Origin: Clostridiales bacterium
Lineage (GTDB): Bacteria > Bacillota > Clostridia > Saccharofermentanales > Saccharofermentanaceae
NCBI GenBank assembly: GCA_017515465.1
Contig: JAFWFV010000044.1
Coordinates: 1-64,000 of the forward strand
DNA: 64,000 bases
Direction: 5' to 3'
Position 1 is the first letter of the stretch; the number at the start of each line of letters is the position of its first letter. The notes beneath the pieces were generated by a model, which was given only the letters and a program-made list of their open reading frames with translations, made no database searches and was not told the origin of the DNA. The position numbers and the translations under genes were made by a program. Shown here piece after piece: positions 50,456 to 59,246 of this stretch.

Positions 50456-51621
50456 CGCATCATAACTCCTTTGAAAAACTGTTTGACAGGCCAAAGTGCC
50501 CTTTTGATCAGTAAGACCTTGTTATTCATTATACACTTTCTTTCGTATTGACTTAGGGTTCCTGTGTAGTCTTTTGTAAATCCGCTAATATATTCAGATG
50601 CTTCATGTTTTTCTTTTTCGGTACTGATCCTGTTTAGGTTTTTCAGTAGTATCAGATCTGTTAACAGATCATAGTCATCATCCTGCGGGACGAGTGTTCT
50701 GACACTTTTCAGATTCCTGACCGTGCTTGTGATGGCTTCGCCGATATCTGTTTCAAATGAAGTGCCGGGACAGATCGATCTGATCTTGTCACTGTTCAAT
50801 GTGAACTCAGTATTCTTATCGTAGATCAGATCTTCATATATGACCGGGTTGTATTTTTTCATAGTCTCTGACGGGAGATGGATATAGATCCCTTTCGTAC
50901 CCACTGCCGCTTCAATGCTCCTGAATATCTCGTCATACGTGCAGGCTCTGACGTCAGCGATGTTATAGCACTGCCCTGATGTCTGTTCATTTAACAGCAG
51001 ATGTAAAAAAGCGTTTCCGAATAGCGACACATGACATACGGCATGCCTTGATGATGCATCGTCAAAACGGATAACGGGCTTGCGGTTGGCAATCCTCTCC
51101 ACAAGATTGAAGGTATTGCGCCTGGAAGCAAACCCCACGGGAATTCGGGTATCACCAAAGGTTATCGTAGGGCGGACGATAGTCCAGTAAAAACTGTATT
51201 CAGAACTATGCTCTTTCAGGTACTGTTCGCATTTCAGCTTATCACGCCCATATTTCCATTTCACTTTCCCGGGAAGGGTGACATCGTCTTCAGATATGTT
51301 TGCTCCGGGATGAGGGTAGACCGAATCAGTAGATATATAGATGTATTGTCTGCAATGACCATTGGACAATCCTGCCGACCGTCTGATATGTCTGACGTTG
51401 AAAACAAGAGTATCGATGACTACGTCATAACCGCCTGATAATGCTTCCCGGGCAGATCTGTTATCGTACCAGTCACCTTGAATGTAGTTCACATTGGGCT
51501 GATCCAGTCTGTTGTGTGGACCCTTTCTGCTAAGGATCCAGACTTCATTGCCATGATCTGCAGCAGCCTTTGCAACCGAACTGCCGATTATTCCTGTTCC
51601 GCCGACGATAAGGATCTTCAT
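50452..51621 (-). CDS. NAD-dependent epimerase/dehydratase family protein
   Basis: 389 residues. Rossmann loop GGTGIIGSSVAKAA at 7-20, YISTDSVYP and the catalytic YGRDKLKCEQYL (Y-x3-K) follow, then RPTITFGD. The last 60 residues are basic and helical and are not part of the usual fold (NNKVLLIKRALWPVKQFF). It probably makes or reduces a sugar nucleotide, or reduces a carrier-bound acyl group. Its stop overlaps the carrier start. Confidence 0.85.
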   Translation of the reverse strand: MKILIVGGTGIIGSSVAKAAADHGNEVWILSRKGPHNRLDQPNVNYIQGDWYDNRSAREALSGGYDVVIDTLVFNVRHIRRSAGLSNGHCRQYIYISTDSVYPHPGANISEDDVTLPGKVKWKYGRDKLKCEQYLKEHSSEYSFYWTIVRPTITFGDTRIPVGFASRRNTFNLVERIANRKPVIRFDDASSRHAVCHVSLFGNAFLHLLLNEQTSGQCYNIADVRACTYDEIFRSIEAAVGTKGIYIHLPSETMKKYNPVIYEDLIYDKNTEFTLNSDKIRSICPGTSFETDIGEAITSTVRNLKSVRTLVPQDDDYDLLTDLILLKNLNRISTEKEKHEASEYISGFTKDYTGTLSQYERKCIMNNKVLLIKRALWPVKQFFKGVMMR

Positions 51622-51628
51622 TGGGATC

Positions 51629-53440
51629 TCACCACTTCCAAAGAACGTTTTCCTGGACTACTTCAGCTGGGCTTCCAGATGCCATTGCATGATCCGGAAT
51701 GGATCTTGTGACCAGGGAGTAAGCGCCGACTACGGCACCACGCCCGATCTTGACACCGGGCATTATTGAACTGGATTCACACAGCCATGCCTTCTCGCCG
51801 ATGGAAACAGGTCTGGAAGGCCTGTAGCCTGCGGTATTAAGATAATGTCCCAGACCGTTAGTATCCCGGATCGTAACGTTTCGCCCTATACCAACGTCGT
51901 TCATGATCTCGATCTTTTGACCACAGACGATGCGCAATCCGCTGTTCGCATCACTGTACCAGTTTTTGGCACCGTGGATGATTAATTCTGCGCCTTCAAA
52001 GATTACTATCTCATTGTTGGCGTCCAGTTCGAAATTTCCTCCTATCTTCAGTGCAGCATTCTTGCCGATGTACAGATTGGATTCAGCTTTGCTGCGCTTA
52101 AACTTATCCTTCCGTCCCAACGTAAAGATACCGTCAAACTCCAGTTTTGCAGAACGGTCTATATTTATGTGGCAATTTGTCCCGCAGACGATGCCTTTGC
52201 CTTTTGTCAGATTCCGGATACCGCTGTACCTTAACGTCTGAAAGAGTGCAATAGGACTCAAACGGGTGACCCTGATGATATGCAGGTTGAACTTTAAGGA
52301 TCTCTTGATCCTGTTTTTGAAACGGTGATCCTTTGAAGTATCGTATTTGGCGATCAGATCATCAAATCTCAATCTGTCGAGATCACCAAAGAACTCTTTT
52401 CTTTTATCAGATAACACTGACATGGATCTCAAGAGGGAAGGGTTGCCTTCAACGGCACATTTCAGATCATTTTCCTCACACTTGATCCTTTTCCTGGCGG
52501 TCTCAAAGAACCGGGCTCCTTTATCGTTGTTTATGAGGATAACCGATGTCCCCATGTCAGAGTCGTATCCTTTCCGGTGTTTCTCGATACCCCAGAAATC
52601 CCCTATCGTGATGTCTGCGGTCCGGGGGAACCCTTTAAATCTGCAGTCGTAGCATGAGGGGCGGCAGAACAGGTGGGATCCGATATATCCTTTGATAAAA
52701 AGACTGGTCTTCTGAGTATCAAAGTATTCTTCACCGTTTTCAAACACGAACTTCTGAGTGAGGTTTCTCCATCCGAACTCCTTGGATTTGTTCTCTGTAT
52801 ATACGATAGCCGAGCCATTGATCTCTTCAATGTAATCCAGGTATCTTCTCCAGACTTTGGGAGAGTTTACACCGGCACAGATCAGATCCACTGTGATCAG
52901 ATTGGTGTATTCCTTGCCCAGGTAATTCAACAGGCCTGAGATCTGGCAAGGCAATCCGCACACCAGGGCTTTAGAGCCGCTTTCCAGAATTTCGCGGACT
53001 TTGGCATAGAATCCCTCTGCATTGCTCTGCAGATCTTTTGACCGGCGCAGCCGGGCAAGATCCTTACGGTCTTTCGAGATGAAGTGCGATACGGAAAAGT
53101 CTTCATTATGAACAGCGCCTCCGACGTATCCGCCTTCACCGTACATTACATCGGCCAGTGCGGAGAACATGCCGCCGGAAGTGCTGGAGAAGACAACGTC
53201 GATGCTCTTGTGTTCGCCTGCATAGCATTTAGGTTCCATATAATTGGTTTTCTTTTGGGAGACCTCATTGATCACAGGGCATGTCTTGTCACATATACCG
53301 CACTTCGTGCACAGGGAACTGTCGATCTCCGGATACCAGAATCCCTCTGCATCAGTAACAAATGAGATCGCATTCTGAGGACAGGCATCACCACATGCAT
53401 TGCATCCGGTGCACTGTGATTTGTCTTTTATCTCTATCAT
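51629..53440 (-). CDS. FrhB-type iron-sulphur protein fused to a hexapeptide acyltransferase
   Basis: 603 residues. Two 4Fe-4S clusters at the N-terminus (CTGCNACGDACPQNAI, CTKCGICDKTCPVI), then an FrhB/FdhB-like region with SSTSGGMFSALADVMYGEGGYVGGAV and CGLPCQISGLLNYLGK to about 380. From about 430 a left-handed beta-helix with repeated I-G-x-x units (IGRNVTIRD, IGEKAWLCESSSIMPGVKIGRGAVVGAYSLV) and the ending GSPAEVV is a typical sugar O-acyltransferase. Separate proteins of these two types occur in polysaccharide clusters; a fusion is less usual. GGTGAT precedes the ATG. Confidence 0.88.
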   Translation of the reverse strand: MIEIKDKSQCTGCNACGDACPQNAISFVTDAEGFWYPEIDSSLCTKCGICDKTCPVINEVSQKKTNYMEPKCYAGEHKSIDVVFSSTSGGMFSALADVMYGEGGYVGGAVHNEDFSVSHFISKDRKDLARLRRSKDLQSNAEGFYAKVREILESGSKALVCGLPCQISGLLNYLGKEYTNLITVDLICAGVNSPKVWRRYLDYIEEINGSAIVYTENKSKEFGWRNLTQKFVFENGEEYFDTQKTSLFIKGYIGSHLFCRPSCYDCRFKGFPRTADITIGDFWGIEKHRKGYDSDMGTSVILINNDKGARFFETARKRIKCEENDLKCAVEGNPSLLRSMSVLSDKRKEFFGDLDRLRFDDLIAKYDTSKDHRFKNRIKRSLKFNLHIIRVTRLSPIALFQTLRYSGIRNLTKGKGIVCGTNCHINIDRSAKLEFDGIFTLGRKDKFKRSKAESNLYIGKNAALKIGGNFELDANNEIVIFEGAELIIHGAKNWYSDANSGLRIVCGQKIEIMNDVGIGRNVTIRDTNGLGHYLNTAGYRPSRPVSIGEKAWLCESSSIMPGVKIGRGAVVGAYSLVTRSIPDHAMASGSPAEVVQENVLWKW

Positions 53441-53452
53441 GTAACGATCACC

Positions 53453-55003
53453 TTATCCTTTCCGAAAGCCTTTTGTTACCCACTCTGTCAATTCTTTGCG
53501 TGCTGTTTTTTCAAGCCCGGCGATCCATACCATAATGGTAACTGATAAAAGAGCAGATATCATTATAATAATTGAATCATATATCGATCCGCTGTCCAGC
53601 ATCGATGATATGGCAGCGGGCAGGATCAGCGATAAGGTCGTAACCAAAGCACATCTGCACAGAACTTTTATTATTTCCCCGTATCCATATTCAACCACCT
53701 TATGAACCAGTATGGGCTTGACGACGATGCCAAGGACCGCATAAGCGATGGCACTTACCCATGCCAGTGCTATCGGAGGGTATCCTAGTATGAAAAGAAT
53801 GTATACGACCGGAAGCTGCAGAAAATCAAATATCGGACTTATAATCGCATTTTCCCGGATCCTGCCGCTGGCATATATGGGAGCATATAGTGAGATGTCC
53901 AGAGATTGAAATAGGCCCTGGATCAAAGCCAGCCTGACAAAAGGAACAAGACCGTCGGGTACATCCCCCAGCCATAAGGTCAGTATGGGGTTGATCGCAA
54001 AAAATACAGGCACCACTACGATCAGCAGAAGATAATACGTGTATTTTGTGGAATCTAATGCCAGTTTTCTCGAACCTTCACGATCGTCGGATGCATATCT
54101 TTTTACGATCTGGGGATTGACGGCCATACGGTAACTGTTGACAAAGTTGATGATCGCATCATTTATGCGCAGAGCCAGGGATCTGACTGTTACTGCAGCC
54201 GGGGAGAAGAACATGTTCGTAACGACGGTAACGCCTTGATTTGTCAATGCTGATGCTGAACTCGAGATCAGGCTCCATCCGGAAAAAGATGCAACGCACT
54301 TGAAAAGGTCCCTGTCAAATGACAACCTGGTCCGTGTTTCCGGAAAGACTTTTCTGCAGTAGATACGGTAGATCAGGAACACCAGTAACGAGGAGATGCA
54401 CATGAGAACGGCATACACTTTGAGAGAATCAAAGAAAAACAGATTAAGGGCAAATACGATCAATAGCCTTATCAAAGCTTCTGAAATGCTTATATGAGCA
54501 AATATGATCATTTTCTCGTGAGCGATTATCGTAGCATTATATGGAACCTGTACTATCTGAAAAAAAGTACCGATCATGGAGAAATGAAATGCAAATACCG
54601 CTGCATCGAAACGTTCTGCGGGAATTATGAGCCTGTTGAATATAAACCACAGACCTACTATCTCTCCCAGGACAACGATGATCAGGCCCAGTACGATGTG
54701 TGCAGTACGCAGAGTTGAGATCAGAGACCCCAGGCGGGGATTTTCCTTGCCCATTTCAAAGGTGATAAACCTTGAAGTGCCGGTCCCAAGCGCATTGCTG
54801 AGAAAAGCCAGAAACGTAACTACTCCTGCCACAGCCTGATAGATCCCGAAATCGTCAACTCCCAGGACTTTCAGTGTTACTCTGGACGTATATAGAGTGA
54901 CGAGCGTGACCAGGATCATCCTGAAATACAGGAATGCTGAATTAGCGGCTATTCGACGGTCTGCGGATCTGTCCATATGATCATGCACGGAGCGATAACG
55001 CAT
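53453..55003 (-). CDS. Wzx-type polysaccharide flippase
   Basis: 516 residues with about 14 membrane segments. NSAFLYFRMILVTLVTLYTSRVTLKVLGVDDFGIYQAVAGVVTF is the MATE/Wzx-type N-terminus, and the pattern of hydrophobic segments with short charged loops continues to the end. It should move the lipid-linked unit across the membrane. It is the first gene of the minus block. A -10 TATAAT on the minus strand lies about 100 bases upstream, without a good -35. Confidence 0.9.
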   Translation of the reverse strand: MRYRSVHDHMDRSADRRIAANSAFLYFRMILVTLVTLYTSRVTLKVLGVDDFGIYQAVAGVVTFLAFLSNALGTGTSRFITFEMGKENPRLGSLISTLRTAHIVLGLIIVVLGEIVGLWFIFNRLIIPAERFDAAVFAFHFSMIGTFFQIVQVPYNATIIAHEKMIIFAHISISEALIRLLIVFALNLFFFDSLKVYAVLMCISSLLVFLIYRIYCRKVFPETRTRLSFDRDLFKCVASFSGWSLISSSASALTNQGVTVVTNMFFSPAAVTVRSLALRINDAIINFVNSYRMAVNPQIVKRYASDDREGSRKLALDSTKYTYYLLLIVVVPVFFAINPILTLWLGDVPDGLVPFVRLALIQGLFQSLDISLYAPIYASGRIRENAIISPIFDFLQLPVVYILFILGYPPIALAWVSAIAYAVLGIVVKPILVHKVVEYGYGEIIKVLCRCALVTTLSLILPAAISSMLDSGSIYDSIIIMISALLSVTIMVWIAGLEKTARKELTEWVTKGFRKG

Positions 55004-55174
55004 AGCACGTTACCTTATTCGCTTTTTGCAAGTGGATCGTTCTATCGGTATATGAATCAAAAAAAGAAGACATATTTTCTCATACTTATATAATTAGTAT
55101 TGTTATTATAGAACAAAAACCTGCATTTAACTACAATAATAGGCACATGTTCTTTTGCCGGGGGAGAGAAAACC

Positions 55175-55618
55175 ATGGAAGAAATGATCAGGCTGGACGG
55201 CAGCTTTCTGGAAGAGATGGCAGAGCTTTACAGGAAAGCATTCGCAGGGGATCCCTGGAACGATGACTGGAGCGACCACGGTCAGCTCCTTGCATATATG
55301 AGGGATATCTCCGGGGCATATAATGCGCTTAATTACGGATTGATCAAAGACGGCAGGCTTATTGCTGTTTCAGCAGGCAGCATCCGCCACTGGTGGCAGG
55401 GCACCAATTACAACATTGATGAGCTGTTCGTGGATCCTGAATACCAGGGACAGGGCATAGGTTCGAGATTCCTGCAGATGATAGAGGAAGACGTCAAAAA
55501 GGAAGGCGCAGCCGGCATCTTTCTGCAGACGGATAATGACAAACCCTCTTACAGATTCTACGTGAGGAATGGTTATTCAGAACTCAATTCCCATGTAAGT
55601 TTTTTCAAGAAAATATAA
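55175..55618 (+). CDS. GNAT N-acetyltransferase, aminoglycoside 6'-type-like
   Basis: 147 residues with GGGGGAGAG upstream. ELYRKAFAGDPWNDDW at the start and IDELFVDPEYQGQGIGSRFLQMIEED with the Q-x2-G-x-G acetyl-CoA loop, then DKPSYRFYVRNGYSE, match the family that includes AAC(6')-like enzymes. Target is unknown and it need not act on antibiotics. The TetR operon starts just after it. Confidence 0.85.
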   Translation: MEEMIRLDGSFLEEMAELYRKAFAGDPWNDDWSDHGQLLAYMRDISGAYNALNYGLIKDGRLIAVSAGSIRHWWQGTNYNIDELFVDPEYQGQGIGSRFLQMIEEDVKKEGAAGIFLQTDNDKPSYRFYVRNGYSELNSHVSFFKKI

Positions 55619-55625
55619 ATCCCTC

Positions 55626-55683
55626 TTGACGGCTAATTACGATTAGCCTATACTATGTCCTGAAAGGCTAATTTGAATTAGCC
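55626..55683 (+). promoter_or_regulatory. Promoter with twin TetR-type operators
   Basis: TTGACG (55626-55631), 17-base spacer, TATACT (55649-55654). Two operators of the form GGCTAAT-4-ATTAGCC occupy 55631-55648 (inside the spacer) and 55666-55683 (after the start point), 35 bases centre to centre. The next gene is a TetR regulator, so this is almost certainly its autoregulatory site. Confidence 0.85.
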
Positions 55684-55713
55684 AGGCAGATCCGGATATA
55701 CAGAGGTTTAGTC

Positions 55714-56334
55714 ATGGATACCAAGCAGAGGATAATAGATGAGGCGCTGACGCTCTTTTCCGAGAGGGGATATGCCAACGTCTTTGTGGGAGACATAGCA
55801 GACAGGGTAGGGATCAAGGCTCCGTCGCTTTATAAGCATTTTAAGAACAAGCGGGCGATATTTGATGCGATCATCGATGACATGAAAGGCAGGTTCGTTC
55901 AGCAGGCGGCAGCGCTGGACATCAACGGTACTGATGCTTCTGTTGATGCACAGTTCTACAGGATGCTGGATGAGGACGGTCTGGTGAAGCTGGGAAAGGA
56001 ACTGTTCCTCTTTTTCCTTCACGATGATCACACCAGGAGATTCCGTAAGATGCTCACCATAGAGCAGTTCAGTAGCAGCGACCTCGCAGCCGCATACACG
56101 AAACAATATGTAGATGATGTACTGTCCTACCAGGGAATGCTCCTGGGTCTGATGGTAAATAGCGGCGTCCTCACTACGGATAACGTGGATATCATGACAC
56201 TGCATTTCTATGCCCCCATATATTTCCTCCTGACCGTCTGCGACCGGGAACCGGGCAGGGAAGAGGGATCACTTATTACTCTGGAACAGCACATCAGACA
56301 GTTCAATAAACTATACGGGAGAAAGATAAGATGA
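55714..56334 (+). CDS. TetR-family transcriptional regulator
   Basis: 206 residues. Residues 5-50 are the helix-turn-helix (RIIDEALTLFSERGYANVFVGDIADRVGIKAPSLYKHFKNKRAIFD). The rest is a helical ligand domain. It lies 31 bases after the right operator and overlaps the flavoprotein gene by four bases (ATGA), so it controls the expression of both. The ligand is unknown; the partner suggests a redox-active or quinone-like compound. Confidence 0.92.
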   Translation: MDTKQRIIDEALTLFSERGYANVFVGDIADRVGIKAPSLYKHFKNKRAIFDAIIDDMKGRFVQQAAALDINGTDASVDAQFYRMLDEDGLVKLGKELFLFFLHDDHTRRFRKMLTIEQFSSSDLAAAYTKQYVDDVLSYQGMLLGLMVNSGVLTTDNVDIMTLHFYAPIYFLLTVCDREPGREEGSLITLEQHIRQFNKLYGRKIR

Positions 56335-57050
56335 AGATAGCGGTATTTAACGGAACAGAAAAGAAAGGCGTCACATACAGACTTAAGGAGATATTCCTGG
56401 AAAAGTTCAGGGACAAGGCTGAAATAACGGAATTCTATTTCCCCAGGGATTGTCCGGGCTTTTGCATGGGCTGCATTACATGTTTTGGGAAGGGTGAGAA
56501 ACTATGCAAGGATGCGCAGTATGTTCAGAAGATAGAGGAAGCGCTCCTGGGATCAGATCTTCTGGTGTTCACATCTCCTGCATATGTTTTCCACGCAACG
56601 GGTGCAATGAAAGCCATGCTGGATCATCTGGGTTACAGGTGGATGCCTCACCGTCCTGCAGGAGAGATGTTCGGCAAACGAGCAGTGGTGATCACTCAGT
56701 GCCTTGGGGCAGGCGGCACGTCTGCAGCAAAGGACATCAGGGACAGCTTGTCCTGGTGGGGAGTAAGCAGTATCAGGACCATATCTTTCAGGCTGATGAG
56801 CGATGTCAAATGGGATAATATCCCGGAAAAGAAACGCAGGGCAATGGAGGCAAAACTGCGCAGAAATGCGGACAGGATGCTGGCTGTTGACTACAGCAGA
56901 AGAGCACATACCAAGCTGAGCACAAAGGCGAAGTTTTATGCCGTCAGGATGATGCAGACTGAACTCGGAAAACAGAACCCGGAATACACGGATTACAGGT
57001 ACTGGAAGGAAAAAGGCTGGCTGGGCAAGATCAGGCCCTGGAAACAGTGA
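56331..57050 (+). CDS. Flavodoxin-fold NAD(P)H-dependent oxidoreductase
   Basis: 239 residues. The start KIAVFNGTEKKGVTYRLKEIFLEKF, then FCMGCITCFGKGEKLC and LLVFTSPAYVFHATGAMKAMLDHLGYRW are the flavodoxin-like FMN site of the NADPH-dependent FMN reductase/iron-sulphur flavoprotein family. The CMGCITC cysteines may bind an iron-sulphur cluster or be redox-active. The last 60 residues are basic and helical. Under the TetR regulator. It may reduce quinones or xenobiotics. Confidence 0.85.
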   Translation: MKIAVFNGTEKKGVTYRLKEIFLEKFRDKAEITEFYFPRDCPGFCMGCITCFGKGEKLCKDAQYVQKIEEALLGSDLLVFTSPAYVFHATGAMKAMLDHLGYRWMPHRPAGEMFGKRAVVITQCLGAGGTSAAKDIRDSLSWWGVSSIRTISFRLMSDVKWDNIPEKKRRAMEAKLRRNADRMLAVDYSRRAHTKLSTKAKFYAVRMMQTELGKQNPEYTDYRYWKEKGWLGKIRPWKQ

Positions 57051-57061
57051 GAAAAGACATC

Positions 57062-57092
57062 CCTGATGTTATAATAGCTGCATAACATCAGG
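57062..57092 (+). promoter_or_regulatory. Palindrome covering a -10 box, upstream of the lipoprotein/Y-polymerase pair
   Basis: CCTGATGTTAT (57062-57072) and ATAACATCAGG (57082-57092) are perfect inverted repeats; TATAAT at 57070-57075 lies inside, and the right arm merges with the ribosome binding site (AGGAGG). It may be an operator for a repressor, or a hairpin that hides the binding site if transcription starts upstream. The sequence is not a typical LexA (Cheo) box. Confidence 0.5.
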
Positions 57093-57102
57093 AGGGTTTG
57101 AT

Positions 57103-57528
57103 ATGAAAAGGTCATTAGCAAAGATCTGCGCATTGATACTGACTGCGGTAATGGCAATATCTGCAGTATCCTGCTCAGCAGGAGGAGATAATGCCGATCA
57201 GGCAGGTCAGGAGCAGGAACAGGCGACTATTACATCTGATTGGGAGTTCTACAGTGTTACGACGGATGGCAATACCTCATATGCCAGTGAAGCATTAAGT
57301 AATATCGTAGGTCCTGAACCTTCTTTCTCATCAGAGGACGGAGAGACTTTCACTCTTACCATAACCGGCGACAAGCAGTATCACGGAACCATAACGGAAA
57401 ACGAAGACGGAACATGGGAACTCCACAATGGTGATAATCCGAATACGCTGAACGTATCCATATCCGGCAACGAACTGACGGTCCACATAACAGACAGTAA
57501 ATATCTGGTCTTCCGGACAGAAAAATGA
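57103..57528 (+). CDS. Small lipoprotein of unknown function
   Basis: 141 residues with AGGAGG upstream. Signal peptide with lipobox AVSC (Cys24), a short Gln/Glu-rich linker, then a beta-rich domain (SDWEFYSVTTDGNTSYASEAL, ETFTLTITGDKQYHGTITENEDGTWELHN) resembling lipocalin-like or DUF-type small extracytoplasmic folds. It overlaps the following Y-family polymerase start by four bases, an odd partnership of a surface lipoprotein and a DNA polymerase, perhaps only shared transcription. Confidence 0.85.
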   Translation: MKRSLAKICALILTAVMAISAVSCSAGGDNADQAGQEQEQATITSDWEFYSVTTDGNTSYASEALSNIVGPEPSFSSEDGETFTLTITGDKQYHGTITENEDGTWELHNGDNPNTLNVSISGNELTVHITDSKYLVFRTEK

Positions 57529-59005
57529 TATATCTGGCGATAGATCTCAATCATTCTACGCATCGGTCGAGTGTGTTGAGAGGAGACTTGATCCTCTCGA
57601 TACGAACCTGGTCGTAGCCGACATGACCCGTACCGAGAAGACCATCTGTCTTGCTGTTTCACCGTCGCTCAAGAGCTATGGTATATCAGGCAGGGCCAGA
57701 CTCTTTGAAGTTGTCCAGAAGGTTGAGATCATAAACAGGGACAGGGCACGTTTTGCCCCCGGCAGGAAGCTGACGGGCAGGAGCAGCATCTATTCCGAGA
57801 TATCATCAGATCCCTCCATGGCAGTTGATTACATCGTTGCCAAACCCCAGATGAAACACTACATGGATGTAAGCGCAAAGATCTACGGGATCTATCTTAA
57901 GTATGTGGCTCCTGAGGATATATTTGCATATTCCATAGACGAAGTCTTTATCGATGCGACGCAGTATCTCAGGATCTATAACACCAATGCCCATGACTTT
58001 GCCCGGATGCTGATCAGCGATGTCCTCAAGGAAACGGGAATAACCGCAACTGCAGGCATAGGTACCAACATGTACCTGTGCAAGGTTGCCATGGATATAG
58101 TAGCCAAGCACATCCCTGCGGACGGCGACGGCGTCAGGATCGCAGAACTGGATGAACAGAAATACAAGGACGAGCTCTGGACCCACAGACCTCTTACTGA
58201 TTTCTGGAGAGTGGGCAAGGGCTCTGCCGCGAGACTGGAACATCTGGGAATGTTTACCATGGGTGATATCGCCCGTGCATCCCTGGACCGTAAGAGAACG
58301 GGAATGCTCTACAGGGAATTCGGAAAGAACACTGAGCTCCTGATAGACCACGCATGGGGGATAGAACCGACCAGGATCTCGGATGTAAAGGCATATAAAC
58401 CTTCGACCAACAGCATATCGTCAGGGCAGGTCCTGCAGAATCCGACGGACATGGAACACACGCGTCTAATCGTATGGGAGATGAGCGACATGCTCTCCCT
58501 GGATCTTGTTGACAAAGGACTTGTGACCGACCAGATCGTGCTCACCATCAATTACGATCAGGAATCTCTTGCAGACGGAAAATATAAAGGGGAGCTGGTC
58601 AGTGACTATTACGGCCGTGAGGTCCCCAAGCCCGCACACGGCAGTATACAGCTGGGCAGATACACATCCTCTACGAAGCTGATGAACGAAAAGACGATGG
58701 AACTCTTTGACCGCATAATCAACAGGGAACTTCTGGCGAGGAGGATCGTTCTGGCTGTGGAAAACGTCATTCACGAAGAGGACATTCCATCAGGCAATAA
58801 ACAGATCAGCATCTTCGATCTGGAACAGAAAGATGACCAGCGTGAAAAAGAGGAAAAAGAAATGTCCAGGGAGAGGGCTCTTCAGGAAGCCATGCTGGAG
58901 ATCAAACATAAGCACGGAAAGAATGCGGTGCTGAAAGCAAAGAACCTGAGCGAGGGTGCGACTGCAAAAGACCGTAACCGCCAGATAGGCGGACACAAGG
59001 CATAG
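57525..59005 (+). pseudogene. Y-family DNA polymerase (DinB/UmuC-like), 1-base frameshift near the start
   Basis: ATG 57525 opens as IYLAID, the first strand with catalytic Asp, then shifts: the next residues SFYASVE and the rest (VECVER, LVVADMTRTEKTICLAVSP) are in another frame from 57551 on. One lost A in CTCAA (57546-57550) explains it. The remainder is intact for 460 codons from ATG 57623 and has YSIDEVFID with the other acidic pair, TAGIGTNMYLCKVAMDIVAKH and a little-finger domain. It would be a translesion polymerase if read through; without the first strand it lacks one metal ligand. Error or true mutation cannot be told here. Confidence 0.75.
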
Positions 59006-59013
59006 GTGATGAC

Positions 59014-59220
59014 ATGGATGACTATAGTGACATAAAACATCTTTCCAGACCTCAGTATCCCGATCTGCCGCCCATGCCGGTCCATGACAGGGCTGCCCAG
59101 TTCTCGCCTTTTGCCGCGCTCACCGGTTACGATGATGTGGTCAGGGAGGCTGTAAGACAGAACGAATACAGGGTTGAGAATGAGAATAAAAACCCTGGAG
59201 ATTGTGATATCATTGAATAA
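59014..59220 (+). CDS. Small protein of the type found beside DinB-like polymerases
   Basis: 68 residues with GGTGATG upstream, eight bases after the polymerase. MPVHDRAAQFSPFAALTGYDD is a strongly conserved block seen in short proteins that follow Y-family polymerase genes in Clostridia, YolD-like in context. It may modulate the polymerase. No known structure or activity. Confidence 0.75.
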   Translation: MDDYSDIKHLSRPQYPDLPPMPVHDRAAQFSPFAALTGYDDVVREAVRQNEYRVENENKNPGDCDIIE

Positions 59221-59246
59221 TACTATATGATCCTCCGGAGGTTCTT

